From positions 124,001 through 188,000 of the forward strand of contig JACWDM010000002.1 of assembly GCA_014654065.1 (NCBI GenBank): a stretch of DNA of 64,000 bases, given 5' to 3'. Below, piece after piece: positions 54,084 to 63,866 of the stretch. The notes beneath the pieces were generated by a model. It did not search any database, had not been told where the DNA came from, and saw only the letters and a list, made by a program, of their open reading frames with translations. This DNA comes from Pelagibacterales bacterium SAG-MED15. Lineage in GTDB: Bacteria; Pseudomonadota; Alphaproteobacteria; Pelagibacterales; Pelagibacteraceae. Position 1 is the stretch's first letter; every line of letters starts with the position of its first letter. The position numbers were made by a program, and so were the translations under genes.

Positions 54084-55157
54084 ATGAATCAACTAAAATT
54101 CAGAAAAATAAATATAGATTCCTACAAACCTGGAAAATCAAAGTTAGGTAATATTAAAAATTTAATTAAACTTTCTGCAAATGAGTCTGCGTTAGGATTT
54201 AGCTCTAAAGTAAAAAATATAAAAAATAATAAAATTAAAATAGACAAATATCCAGATAGTAAGTGTAAAATTTTGAGAAAACAAATTTCAAAAACTTATA
54301 AATGTAATTTAGACAAGATAATTTGTGGAGCTGGTTCTGATGAAATTATACAAATGCTGTGTCAGCTATTCCTTACTAAAAATGATGAGGTAGTCCTTCC
54401 TGAGTATAGTTTTTTAATGTATAGGATATACTCGAAAATTGTTGGAGCAAAAGTAGTATTTGCTAAGGAAGAAAATTTTAAAATTTCAGTAAAAAATATT
54501 ATTTCTAAAATAACAAATAAAACTAAAATGGTATTTATTGCAAATCCAAACAATCCAACAGGAACATATCTAAGCATAAAAGAAGTAAAGATTTTAAGAA
54601 AAAAATTAAATAAAAATATTTTATTAGTAATCGATGATGCTTATTTCGAATATATGAAAAAAAAAGATTACCAAAGTGGGTTGAGCATATTTAAAAATGC
54701 AAAAAATGTATTTATATTAAGAACATTTTCAAAAATCTATGGACTTGCATCACTTAGAGTTGGATGGGGTTATGGTCCAAAAAATATTATAAATGAACTT
54801 TATAAAATAAAACCACCGTTTAATGTTAATAAGTTAGCACAAGTTTATGCAACAGAGTCATTAAAAGATAAAAATTTTGTAAACAGATCAGTAAAACATA
54901 ATCAATATTGGTCAAGGAAATTTAAAAGTTTTTTTGATAAAAAGAATATAATTTCAAATGAAACAAGTGCTAATTTTTTTTTACTTAATTTTGATTTTTG
55001 CAAACTATCTGCTAATTATGTTTTAAAAAAACTTGAAAAAAAAGGTATTATTCTAAGAAGTATGGAAAGCTATAAAATGAAAAATAAACTCAGAGTCACA
55101 ATTGGATCAAGTAAAGAGAATAATAAATTTATCAAAAATCTCGATCATATATTATAA
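54084..55157 (+). CDS. hisC: Histidinol-phosphate / aromatic aminotransferase
   Basis: A 357-residue PLP enzyme. ANPNNPTGT near residue 153 and the Schiff-base Lys217 in TFSKIYGLASLRVGWG identify the HisC family. It acts in histidine synthesis, and next to tyrA it may also transaminate phenylpyruvate or hydroxyphenylpyruvate. A GAGG ribosome site (54072-54075) lies 8 bases before the ATG. Lys and Asn are unusually frequent, consistent with strong AT pressure. Confidence 0.92.
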   Translation: MNQLKFRKINIDSYKPGKSKLGNIKNLIKLSANESALGFSSKVKNIKNNKIKIDKYPDSKCKILRKQISKTYKCNLDKIICGAGSDEIIQMLCQLFLTKNDEVVLPEYSFLMYRIYSKIVGAKVVFAKEENFKISVKNIISKITNKTKMVFIANPNNPTGTYLSIKEVKILRKKLNKNILLVIDDAYFEYMKKKDYQSGLSIFKNAKNVFILRTFSKIYGLASLRVGWGYGPKNIINELYKIKPPFNVNKLAQVYATESLKDKNFVNRSVKHNQYWSRKFKSFFDKKNIISNETSANFFLLNFDFCKLSANYVLKKLEKKGIILRSMESYKMKNKLRVTIGSSKENNKFIKNLDHIL

Positions 55158-56056
55158 TGATAAATAACCTTTTAATAATCGGATGTGGATTAATTGGCTC
55201 ATCAATACTTAGAGCTTGCTCAAAAAAAAAAGTTGTAAAAAATATTTTTGTTAAAGAAAAATCAAAATTAAATATTAAGAAATTAAAACGATTAAAAAAC
55301 AAATTTACAATTGTGAATGATTTAGAGCAAATTATTCCAAAAATGGACTTAGTTATAATTTGTACTCATATGTCAGAATATGAAAAAATTATTTCGTCTG
55401 TAAGTAAATATTTAAATGCGAAAACTATTCTTACTGATGTTGCCTCATCTAAAGAGAAAATTATAAAAATTTCTAATAAGAAATTAAAAAAAGGAATTTC
55501 ATGGATTTCAAGTCATCCAATATCAGGATCAGAAGTGAGTGGACCAGAGCACGGTAGTGAAAATCTTTTTCATAATAAGTGGTGTATTTTAATAAAAGAA
55601 AAAAAAACTAATATTAAAAATTTAAAAATAATATCCAAATTCTGGAAAAGGCTTGGTTCAAAAATTGTTATCATGGATGCGAAAAAACATGATTTAATAT
55701 TTTCTTTAACTAGTCATTTACCTCATTTAATCGCATATAATTTAATAAAAACAGCCACAGATTTTGAAAGGAGAAGAAAATACAATTTAATTAATTTTAG
55801 TGCAGGAGGTCTCAGAGACTTTTCAAGAATAGCAGCTTCTAATGAGATAATGTGGAGGGATATTTTTTTTAGTAATAATAATAATCTTTCTAGAGTTATT
55901 GACTTATTTATTTCAAATCTTAAATCTTTTAAAAAAGATATTCTTAAAAATAATAATAAAGTTGTTTTAAGAAAATTAAAGGATGCAAAAAAAGTACGTA
56001 AAAAAATTATTAAAATAAAACAAGATATCAACAAACCTGATTTTGGAAGAAATTAA
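55157..56056 (+). CDS. tyrA: Prephenate dehydrogenase (arogenate/prephenate type)
   Basis: A 299-residue NAD(P)-dependent enzyme of tyrosine synthesis. The Rossmann motif GCGLIGSS is at the N-terminus and the substrate segment SSHPISGSEVSGPEHGS near residue 115 holds the catalytic His. HLPHLIAYNL near 190 is the third signature. It shares a base with the hisC stop. Its stop codon and that of the convergent sulfotransferase gene overlap within one TTAA. Confidence 0.92.
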   Translation: MINNLLIIGCGLIGSSILRACSKKKVVKNIFVKEKSKLNIKKLKRLKNKFTIVNDLEQIIPKMDLVIICTHMSEYEKIISSVSKYLNAKTILTDVASSKEKIIKISNKKLKKGISWISSHPISGSEVSGPEHGSENLFHNKWCILIKEKKTNIKNLKIISKFWKRLGSKIVIMDAKKHDLIFSLTSHLPHLIAYNLIKTATDFERRRKYNLINFSAGGLRDFSRIAASNEIMWRDIFFSNNNNLSRVIDLFISNLKSFKKDILKNNNKVVLRKLKDAKKVRKKIIKIKQDINKPDFGRN

Positions 56057-57573
56057 CTTTTCAATAAAGTTTCAAGTTCGGAGAGGTATTTTTTGAACTT
56101 CATAGACCCTTTTAACGAGTCTTTATAAATAGGTTGTCTCGCTTGGATAAAACTAACAGTTTTAATCGATTTTTTATTTTTATAAAATTCCAAGCAGCTC
56201 TCTTGCCAATCTAAACCACAGAAATTTATAGTTTCTTTAATTTTTTCTTCTGGATTGTTAATAAGGTCCTCGTAATTTAAATCAAATATATATTTTTCAT
56301 ATTTTTTTTTCCAATAAATCATTAAATTTTTATATAATTTATGAAACTCAGCTATATCTTCAAAAGTATTAGAGAAAAACATACCCCGTTCGAATTCGTT
56401 CTTAAAAATTGACCAGCTATTTTCTAATGGGTCCCGTGAACAATGTATAATTTTACATTCTGGAAACAGGAGATTAATTATACCAATCCATCTAAAATTT
56501 AAAGGAGCTTTATCAGTGATAACTTGAGACGCTGATATTTTATTTAAGTAATTCAGATATTCATTTTTTATTAAAATTAATTCCTTAAATATATCTTTGT
56601 CTTTATTATTAACATTAAAAAACTTTTCAAGATAAAATCCAAGGATACTTATTTCTCCCCCACCTTCAACTTTGGTATGATTTGAAATTATCTGCTCTAC
56701 CATTGATGTACCAGTTCTTGGCATACCTAAAATAAATATAATTTTTTTTGAGTCTTTGCTTGGTAAATCTTTTATTGATTGGTTCTTATCATGGAATGAA
56801 ATTATTTTTTCAAATAAATTTTTATCATTTTTAACAGAATAATTTGTAATTTCTTTTTTTAGTTTATTTCCTTTTTTTAAAAAATTAAATGCTTTATCGT
56901 AATCATTGATATCTTCATAAACTTTGCCTAAAGCAAAGTATAAATCTTTATAACTTGTTTTATGTAATTCTTTATTAATTTTATTTTCCATCTTTTTAAT
57001 ATGACTGTTAGAGGAGTCGTATTTTTCAAGCATGGATAAACCAAAGTCTGCTTTTGTAAAGTTCTCATTAATTTGAAGTATTTTATTATAAAATTCTTTT
57101 GCCTCTTTTATTTTTCCAATTGACTGAAGTGTCGTAGCTAGATTGTAATTTGTTTCAATAATTTTATCATCTATTTCTAATGCCTTTCGAAAAAAAGACT
57201 GAGCTTCATCAAATTTGTTTAGTTCTACATATAAATTCCCAAAATTATTTAGTGTGTTTATAAATTTTGGATTTAATTTATTAGCCTCGGATAGACATTC
57301 TTTAGCTTTATCGAAATTTTTAATTTTAAGATAACCTAAACCTAAATTATTCCAAAAATTAAAATTTTTTTTACCTTTCTTTAAAGCTTCCTCTAAGATT
57401 AATATTGATTTTTTAAATTGACCCTTAGCTTGATAAGATAGTGATAATAAGTTTATAAATACCTCTTGATTTGGATATTTCTTTGCCATTAAGGTAGATT
57501 CAAATATAACCTCATCAAATTTTCCAAGGTAAAATTTTCTCAATAAAATTTGAAATTTTTCGTTTAGTTCCAT
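56053..57573 (-). CDS. TPR-repeat sulfotransferase
   Basis: A 506-residue two-part protein. Residues 1 to about 240 form tetratricopeptide repeats (for example FWNNLGLGYLKIKNFDKAKECL and TLNNFGNLYVELNKFDEAQSFF). The C-terminal half is a sulfotransferase: the PAPS 5'-phosphosulfate loop is ILGMPRTGTS (281-290) and the 3'-phosphate site is CRDPLENSWSIF near 380. It should transfer sulfate from PAPS to a protein, sugar or lipid acceptor; the acceptor is unknown. No sulfate-activation genes are present in the window. Confidence 0.87.
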   Translation of the reverse strand: MELNEKFQILLRKFYLGKFDEVIFESTLMAKKYPNQEVFINLLSLSYQAKGQFKKSILILEEALKKGKKNFNFWNNLGLGYLKIKNFDKAKECLSEANKLNPKFINTLNNFGNLYVELNKFDEAQSFFRKALEIDDKIIETNYNLATTLQSIGKIKEAKEFYNKILQINENFTKADFGLSMLEKYDSSNSHIKKMENKINKELHKTSYKDLYFALGKVYEDINDYDKAFNFLKKGNKLKKEITNYSVKNDKNLFEKIISFHDKNQSIKDLPSKDSKKIIFILGMPRTGTSMVEQIISNHTKVEGGGEISILGFYLEKFFNVNNKDKDIFKELILIKNEYLNYLNKISASQVITDKAPLNFRWIGIINLLFPECKIIHCSRDPLENSWSIFKNEFERGMFFSNTFEDIAEFHKLYKNLMIYWKKKYEKYIFDLNYEDLINNPEEKIKETINFCGLDWQESCLEFYKNKKSIKTVSFIQARQPIYKDSLKGSMKFKKYLSELETLLKS

Positions 57574-58323
57574 TTAAATATTTGTAACTTTCTTTACTTC
57601 AAGTTTTGCAGTTTTATATATTCTTTCAATTGTTTTTACAGTATTCATTATTATCACTTTTTTCATTGGACCATAAGCATGAATTAATTTTTTTGAGTTT
57701 ATGCATACTGCTACATGGCCTTTCCAATAAATAATATTACCTTTTTTAAAATTTTTTGAAATCTTTTTACCTTTCTCAATTTTTATTTGATCTATTGTAT
57801 CCCTTGGAAAATATTTATTATTATATAAATAATATAATTGAATTAAAGCAGAACAATCTATTCCTTTATATGTTCTGCCACCCCAAACATACTTAATTTT
57901 ATTAAATTTTTTAAATATTTTAATGAAATTTGTTTCTTTATGATTAATAGGTTTTAAATCTTTTTTTTTAACCCATTTGTTCTTCTGAAATTCAACAAAA
58001 TTGTTTTTAGTATTATTTAAACTTATTCTACTATTAAAAGGCAAAAATAATTTTGTACCAACAAATCTTTTTGTTTTCTTATACTTATAAATTCTAGTTT
58101 TCAGGCTAAAACATTTGTGAGTAAGATTTAACTTTTCTAATAAGTTATTATTTTTTATAAACCCCTTATAATTATCTGAAATTGATTTTATCTTTATCCA
58201 GTTTTTTTTTTTAAGTATTATTTTAAATTTTTCTCCAAATAAAATTTGTGAGGTAATTTCAGACTTAGTTGAAGGCTTTTTATAAATGTTTTTAAATAAA
58301 GCCGTTGAATAAAATTTAGTCAT
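57574..58323 (-). CDS. NlpC/P60 (C40) cysteine peptidase with SH3-like region
   Basis: A 249-residue protein. An N-terminal SH3b-like part (about 1-115) is followed by a C40 catalytic domain with Cys157 (GGRTYKGIDCSALIQ) and His203 (KGHVAVCI), with a further polar residue region at IHAYGP. Such enzymes cut stem peptides of peptidoglycan. No signal peptide is visible, so it may act on recycled wall peptides in the cytoplasm, which suits the AmpG-like permease gene just upstream (8-base overlap). It follows on to the sulfotransferase gene with no gap. Confidence 0.85.
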   Translation of the reverse strand: MTKFYSTALFKNIYKKPSTKSEITSQILFGEKFKIILKKKNWIKIKSISDNYKGFIKNNNLLEKLNLTHKCFSLKTRIYKYKKTKRFVGTKLFLPFNSRISLNNTKNNFVEFQKNKWVKKKDLKPINHKETNFIKIFKKFNKIKYVWGGRTYKGIDCSALIQLYYLYNNKYFPRDTIDQIKIEKGKKISKNFKKGNIIYWKGHVAVCINSKKLIHAYGPMKKVIIMNTVKTIERIYKTAKLEVKKVTNI

Positions 58324-59701
58324 TTAAATTTATTTTATTTTTAATTCTATATAATAATATTAATGATGGTATTACCATCAAAGCAGTTATAATGAAAAAA
58401 ATACCCCAGTCCCCGTTCAGCCAGTCTATTAAAGCACCCGAGGAGGATGCAAGGCTAGTTCTTCCAGCAGTGCCTATTGAGGCCAAAAGAGCATATTGTG
58501 TAGCTGTATAGTTCCGATCAACAAGAAGAGATATAAATGCAACAAAGGCGACAGTAGCAAATGCAGCAGCTATATCATCAAGAATTACAGCAATTGCAAA
58601 AAGAAAATAAGATTTATCACTCCAAGCAAGAATTGTAAAAAGCAGATTAGTTGATGCCATTAATATTCCAGCTAAAAACATTGATTTTATTATTCCAGAT
58701 CTAATTGCAAATAAACCACCCAAGAGAGTGAAAATTACAGTAGTAAACCATCCAAAAGTCTTAGAATACAAGGCAATGTCTGATTTTGAAAAACCTATTT
58801 CCTTATAAAAAATTACAGACATTCTTCCTAAGAAAGCTTCTCCAATTTTAAATAAAAAGATAAAACTTATGATTCCAATTGCAATTTTAAAACCATTTTT
58901 TTTAAAAAAATTTATTAAAGGCCCAGAAATAGTTGATGATAGCCAAGCTGTGATTTTAATTAAAAAATTATCTATTTTTAATTTTTTGATGATTTTTTTA
59001 TCTAATTTATTTTGATTGTTTTTTTTATTTTTAAAGTCTTTCTCTTTAATAAAAAGAATACCAATATTAAATAACACGATTATACAACCTAAACCCAAGA
59101 AGGCTACTTGCCAGTAGTTTTCAATACCTAATTTTTCAAAATATTCTGCAAGATTTAATGCCACAACCCCACCAAGCTTGAATCCAGACCACCATCCAAC
59201 AACTGCAACAGCAGCTCCTGCAGCCATTAGTTCTTTTTCGTTTTTTGAAATTTGTTCTATTCTTAAAGCATCAACAGTTATGTCTTGTGTTGACGATGCT
59301 ATAGCAATTATTAAGCCTATACCTATTACTAAAGCCAAGTTATTTGTCGGACTAATTAAACTCCATGAAAATAAACAAATTAAGATTAAAGTTTGCATTA
59401 AAAATATCCATGATTTCCTATGTCCAATTTTTTTTGTTAAAAAAGGTATATATATTCGATCAATTAATGGGGCCCATAAATAATTAAAAGCATAAACTGC
59501 AAAAATTAAACCAGCCCATCCAATTGTGGTTCTAGACAAGCCGTCCTCTTTAAGCCATAAACTAAGACTACTTCCAATGATTACCCATGGAAATCCACTT
59601 ATTGCTCCTAGCAGTAAGATTTTGATCATTCTTTTTTCAAAATAATATTTAAAAAGATCAGAAAATTTTTTATTTTTTTTAATAGTAATCATTTTCTCCA
59701 A
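58316..59701 (-). CDS. MFS transporter, AmpG-like muropeptide permease
   Basis: A 461-residue membrane protein with about 12 hydrophobic segments. The first segment contains GAISGFPWVIIGSSLSLWLKEDG, and the SSTQDITVDALRIE segment near residue 135 is a hallmark of the AmpG group of the major facilitator superfamily. AmpG brings anhydro-muropeptides into the cytoplasm for recycling. The overlap with the C40 peptidase gene agrees with a cell-wall recycling role. Other AmpG-like proteins carry different solutes, so the substrate is inferred. Confidence 0.85.
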   Translation of the reverse strand: MEKMITIKKNKKFSDLFKYYFEKRMIKILLLGAISGFPWVIIGSSLSLWLKEDGLSRTTIGWAGLIFAVYAFNYLWAPLIDRIYIPFLTKKIGHRKSWIFLMQTLILICLFSWSLISPTNNLALVIGIGLIIAIASSTQDITVDALRIEQISKNEKELMAAGAAVAVVGWWSGFKLGGVVALNLAEYFEKLGIENYWQVAFLGLGCIIVLFNIGILFIKEKDFKNKKNNQNKLDKKIIKKLKIDNFLIKITAWLSSTISGPLINFFKKNGFKIAIGIISFIFLFKIGEAFLGRMSVIFYKEIGFSKSDIALYSKTFGWFTTVIFTLLGGLFAIRSGIIKSMFLAGILMASTNLLFTILAWSDKSYFLFAIAVILDDIAAAFATVAFVAFISLLVDRNYTATQYALLASIGTAGRTSLASSSGALIDWLNGDWGIFFIITALMVIPSLILLYRIKNKINLND

Positions 59702-61134
59702 AAAGAAGGAAGGAATAGAATTAAAATTGTAAATAACTCTAGCCTACCTAAAATCATTCCTATGCTTAATATCCATTTTGAAATATCTGGAATTTTTGAA
59801 AAATTTCCGTTTGAACCAATTTCAGAACCTAAGCCTGGACCCACATTTGATATTGATGTTGCTGCTCCAGAAATTGAGGTAATAAAATCTAGACCAGTTA
59901 TAGATAGTAGTGCAGTTAAAATAAAAAAAATTATTATATACAAAAAAATAAAAGAAATAATTGAAGCTAAAAATTTATCATTTATTGTATTATTTTCATA
60001 TTTAATTACAAATATTCCTCTTGGATAAATAAATCTTTTTAGTTGGTTGATTACAAATTTATAAAGTATTTGTACTCTAAAAATTTTAATACCACAGGTA
60101 GTAGATCCTGCACATCCACCAATAAACATTAAAATTAAAAAATAAAAAAGTGGAAAACTTCCCCACTTATCATATTCACCTGAAATATATCCTGTGCCTG
60201 TCAGTATTGATACAATATTAAATATAATTGTTCTAAAATCTAAAAATATAAGTTTACCGTTTTTTAAGAATAAATATAAAAATAAAATTAAAATAGATAT
60301 TAAAATTAGCTTTATAAAAGTTTTAATTTGTGCATCATTAAAAAATATTTTTCGATTTCCATTAATAAACTTTACGTAAGCTATAAATGGTAAACTGCCC
60401 AATAGTATAAAAATAATAGATACAAATTCGATTTTAGCACTATTAAAATATCCAATTGATTGATTATAATTAGAAAAACCACCAGTTGCTATAGTTGTCA
60501 TTGAATGAGTAATACTATCAAAAATATTCATTCCAAAAAATTTATACGAAAAACAACAGGCAAAAGTAAGTCCTAAATAAATCAAAATTAATTTAATAGA
60601 AATTTCTTTTGATGATGGCAGAACTTCATTAGAGGAGTCTGTGCTTAAAACTTTAAATAGCAACATTCCACCAACATTCATCAATGGCATAAGTGTTATT
60701 GCCATAACAATAATACCAATTCCACCAAGCCATTGCAGTAATGCCCTCCATAATAAAATACTTTTAGGGGCGTTCTCAAGATTTGAAATTATTGTTGATC
60801 CCGTTGTCGTTATACCTGACATACTTTCAAAGAATGAGTCAGTAAAAGATAAATTTAAACTAGAAAAGAAGATTGGTAGAGATCCAAAAATAGCAACTGT
60901 TATCCATGAAAGTGAGGTTAGTAAAAAGGCTTGTTGTAGGTTAAGTTTTTTATCATAATCTAAATTTGTTATTATAAAAAGAGCACCAAATATTATTGTA
61001 ATTATTAGAGCTAGGACAAAAGAAGAGTCAAATTCACCGTATACAAACTGAGAAGATATTGGAATCAACATAAATATTCCAAGTATTATCTGCAAAACAC
61101 CTAATGTGAAAAAAACTGTTTTATAATTGGACAT
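59689..61134 (-). CDS. trkH: Potassium uptake protein TrkH
   Basis: A 481-residue potassium channel-like subunit. The four selectivity-filter loops are visible: TTGSTII (near residue 110), ATGGFSN (near 216), LTGTGYIS (near 310) and ISNVGPGLG (near 430). It forms the membrane pore of the Trk system; the regulatory TrkA partner is not in this window. The 3' end overlaps the MFS gene by 13 bases. An 82-base gap separates it from divergent lysK. Confidence 0.94.
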   Translation of the reverse strand: MSNYKTVFFTLGVLQIILGIFMLIPISSQFVYGEFDSSFVLALIITIIFGALFIITNLDYDKKLNLQQAFLLTSLSWITVAIFGSLPIFFSSLNLSFTDSFFESMSGITTTGSTIISNLENAPKSILLWRALLQWLGGIGIIVMAITLMPLMNVGGMLLFKVLSTDSSNEVLPSSKEISIKLILIYLGLTFACCFSYKFFGMNIFDSITHSMTTIATGGFSNYNQSIGYFNSAKIEFVSIIFILLGSLPFIAYVKFINGNRKIFFNDAQIKTFIKLILISILILFLYLFLKNGKLIFLDFRTIIFNIVSILTGTGYISGEYDKWGSFPLFYFLILMFIGGCAGSTTCGIKIFRVQILYKFVINQLKRFIYPRGIFVIKYENNTINDKFLASIISFIFLYIIIFFILTALLSITGLDFITSISGAATSISNVGPGLGSEIGSNGNFSKIPDISKWILSIGMILGRLELFTILILFLPSFWRK

Positions 61135-61216
61135 TTTGTTTGAACATTATTTTATGGTAAATAAATTTCAACATTATAAGAATTAATAAAACTACTAAAT
61201 ATATGAATTTTTAAGA

Positions 61217-62785
61217 TTGTTTGTGATAGATAAAGAAAATTTAGATAAAACTGCTGCATGGCCTTTTATTGAGGCAAAAAAACTTTTAAAAGAAAGAAAA
61301 TCCTATATTGAGAAAAAAGGTAAAATTGTTTTACAAACTGGTTATGGACCTAGTGGCCTTCCACATATTGGTACTTTTGGCGAAGTTGCTAGAACTTCAA
61401 TGGTCGTGAATGCTCTTGATAAAATTATAGATATTCCAAAAGAAATCATAACTTTTTCTGACGATATGGATGGCCTGAGAAAAGTACCTGACAATATACC
61501 GAATACAAAAATTTTAGAGGATAATCTTCACAAGCCTTTAACAGTTGTTCCAGATCCTTTTAATAAATTTAATAGTTTTGGTGAGCATAACAATGAATTA
61601 TTAAAAAAATTTTTAAATGAGTTTAATTTTAAATATACATTTAAAAGCTCAACAGAGCTTTATAAGACTGGAAAATTTAATGATACTTTAAAAATAATAC
61701 TAGAAAACTATGAAGGTATAATGGCAATTATTCTACCAACGTTAGGTAAAGAAAGGCAAAAAACTTACTCACCATTTTTACCAATTTGTCCTGAAACTAA
61801 AAAAGTATTGGAAATACCCGTAATTGAAATTGATGAAAAAAACTCAAAAATTATTTTTGATAATAATGGTAAAAAATTAGAACAGAGTATTTTAAATGGC
61901 AATTGTAAACTACAATGGAAAGTTGATTGGGCTATGAGATGGTATGCTTTAGATGTTGATTTTGAAATGTATGGTAAAGATTTAATAGAAAGTGCAATTT
62001 TGTCATCTAAAATAATAAAGTTAATTGGAAAAAATAATCCAAGTGGTTTTGCATATGAGCTTTTTTTAGATGAAAAAGGAGAAAAAATATCTAAGTCAAA
62101 GGGGAATGGTATTACAATTGATCAGTGGTTAGAATACGCATCACCTGAAAGTTTATCTTTATTTATGTATCAAAATCCAAAAAGAGCTAAAAAGCTTTAT
62201 AAAGAAATCGTTCCAAAAGCAGTTGATGAGTATCTTGATTTTATAGAAAAAGGTAAAAAACAAAATGAACTACAAAAATTAATGAATCCTGTTTGGCATG
62301 TGCATAATGGCAAGATTCCAGACGAGAATCACATTATGACTTTTTCGATGCTTTTAAATTTAGTCGAAACAAGTAATGCAGATAGTAAGGAGCTATTATG
62401 GAAATTTGTTAAAAAATATAAACCCAATTTAGTAGAAAAAGAATTTCCAATATTTGACAAACTTATAGAGTATGCAATTAAGTATTACAAAGATGTTATA
62501 AAATTAAATAAAAAATATAAAACTCCTAATGATAAAGAGAAAAATGCATTGAAATCCCTAATAAAAGCGTTGGATAGTTGTAATGATAAAATGACACCGG
62601 AGGACATACAAACAAAAATATTTTCTGTTGGAAAAGAAAATGGTTATAAAGATAATCTTAGAGATTGGTTTAAACTAATTTACGAAGTAGTTTTTGGTGA
62701 TGAAAACGGTCCTAGAATAGGTTTTTTTATTAGTTTTTTTGGTGTTACTGAAATGCAAAATTTAATAAAAGAAAAGATTAAATAA
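61217..62785 (+). CDS. lysK: Lysyl-tRNA synthetase, class I
   Basis: A 522-residue class I LysRS, the archaeal-type enzyme found in many alphaproteobacteria instead of class II LysS. The HIGH-like motif is in YGPSGLPHIGTFGE (43-56) and the KMSKS loop is KISKSKGNG near residue 293. The N-terminal signature AWPFIEAKKLL supports a start just upstream. The start is a TTG at 61217 or a GTG at 61223, with no in-frame ATG. The last base of its stop is the first base of the pyrD ATG. Confidence 0.95.
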   Translation: MFVIDKENLDKTAAWPFIEAKKLLKERKSYIEKKGKIVLQTGYGPSGLPHIGTFGEVARTSMVVNALDKIIDIPKEIITFSDDMDGLRKVPDNIPNTKILEDNLHKPLTVVPDPFNKFNSFGEHNNELLKKFLNEFNFKYTFKSSTELYKTGKFNDTLKIILENYEGIMAIILPTLGKERQKTYSPFLPICPETKKVLEIPVIEIDEKNSKIIFDNNGKKLEQSILNGNCKLQWKVDWAMRWYALDVDFEMYGKDLIESAILSSKIIKLIGKNNPSGFAYELFLDEKGEKISKSKGNGITIDQWLEYASPESLSLFMYQNPKRAKKLYKEIVPKAVDEYLDFIEKGKKQNELQKLMNPVWHVHNGKIPDENHIMTFSMLLNLVETSNADSKELLWKFVKKYKPNLVEKEFPIFDKLIEYAIKYYKDVIKLNKKYKTPNDKEKNALKSLIKALDSCNDKMTPEDIQTKIFSVGKENGYKDNLRDWFKLIYEVVFGDENGPRIGFFISFFGVTEMQNLIKEKIK

Positions 62786-63825
62786 TGTTTGGAAAAATAA
62801 GACCATTAATATTTAAATTTGATCCTGAAACTGCACATAATATAGCAATTCAAGCATTAAAGATTAATTTAATTCCGCGTAAGCAAAAGTTTAACTATAA
62901 AAATATTGAAACAGAAATATTCGGAAAAAAAATTCCTAATCCTATAGGTCTTGCCGCGGGCTTTGACAAGGATGCAGAGGTTTATAATTCAGTTTTTAGA
63001 CTTGGATTTGGGTTTGTTGAAGTAGGAACTATTACTCCCTTAAAACAGCATGGCAATCCAAAGCCTAGAGTCTTTAGATTAGAGGAGGATGAAGCGTTAA
63101 TAAATAGATTAGGTTTTAATAATTCTGGTGCAGATTTGATTCAATCAAGAATTAGGCTTAATCCTCCAAAGGGTTTATTTGGTATAAACATTGGTCCAAA
63201 TAAAGATACTAAAAATAGGGTAGAGGATTATCTAATAGGTATAAGAAAATTCTATGATCTTGCTGATTATTTGACCATAAATATTTCCTCACCCAATACT
63301 GAAAATTTGAGAAGTTTTCATAATGAAAATGAATTAAATGAGCTATTAGATGCAATTAAAAAAGAAAAAGAAAATTTAAAGACCTCAATTCCAACTGTTT
63401 TAAAAATCTCGCCAGATATCAATGATAAAGAAATAGAAAAAATATCTAGTCTTATTTTGAAATATAGTATTCCCTCAATAATAATTTCAAACACCAGTGA
63501 CAGAACAAGGGATATTCTAAAAAATATAAATAAACTAGAGAAAGGTGGTTTATCTGGAAAACCTATAGAACAGAAATCAAATATAATAATAAATAAATTT
63601 TTTAAGAATTTGAAAAACAAAGTTAAAATAATAGGAGTGGGTGGAGTAGATTCTGCTGAGAGCGCTTATAAAAAAATATTAAATGGTGCTTCTTTAATTC
63701 AGTTATATACTGGCATGGTATATAAAGGCCCTAGTATAGCTAACAAAATAAGTGAAGATTTAAATAACTTACTTAAAAAACAGGGTGTAACAAATATTTC
63801 TGAAATAGTTGGTACTAAAAAATAA
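62785..63825 (+). CDS. pyrD: Dihydroorotate dehydrogenase (quinone), class 2
   Basis: A 346-residue flavoenzyme of pyrimidine synthesis. The N-terminal helical extension ([21 protein letters not shown]) marks the membrane-associated class 2 type. [34 protein letters not shown] with the FMN/substrate contacts, and [15 protein letters not shown] are typical. It passes electrons to ubiquinone. Overlap with lysK suggests coupled translation. Confidence 0.97.
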   Translation: MFGKIRPLIFKFDPETAHNIAIQALKINLIPRKQKFNYKNIETEIFGKKIPNPIGLAAGFDKDAEVYNSVFRLGFGFVEVGTITPLKQHGNPKPRVFRLEEDEALINRLGFNNSGADLIQSRIRLNPPKGLFGINIGPNKDTKNRVEDYLIGIRKFYDLADYLTINISSPNTENLRSFHNENELNELLDAIKKEKENLKTSIPTVLKISPDINDKEIEKISSLILKYSIPSIIISNTSDRTRDILKNINKLEKGGLSGKPIEQKSNIIINKFFKNLKNKVKIIGVGGVDSAESAYKKILNGASLIQLYTGMVYKGPSIANKISEDLNNLLKKQGVTNISEIVGTKK

Positions 63826-63827
63826 TC

Positions 63828-63856
63828 TTGACTGGAAACTTAGTAAAGCCTATACA
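63828..63856 (+). promoter_or_regulatory. Near-consensus promoter of rpmB
   Basis: TTGACT (63828-63833) and TATACA (63851-63856) are separated by exactly 17 bases. Transcription should start near 63863, only about 4 bases before the rpmB ATG at 63867. There is no room for a Shine-Dalgarno sequence, so the message would be leaderless or nearly so. The promoter begins 3 bases after the pyrD stop. Confidence 0.7.
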
Positions 63857-63866
63857 GTCATATTTT

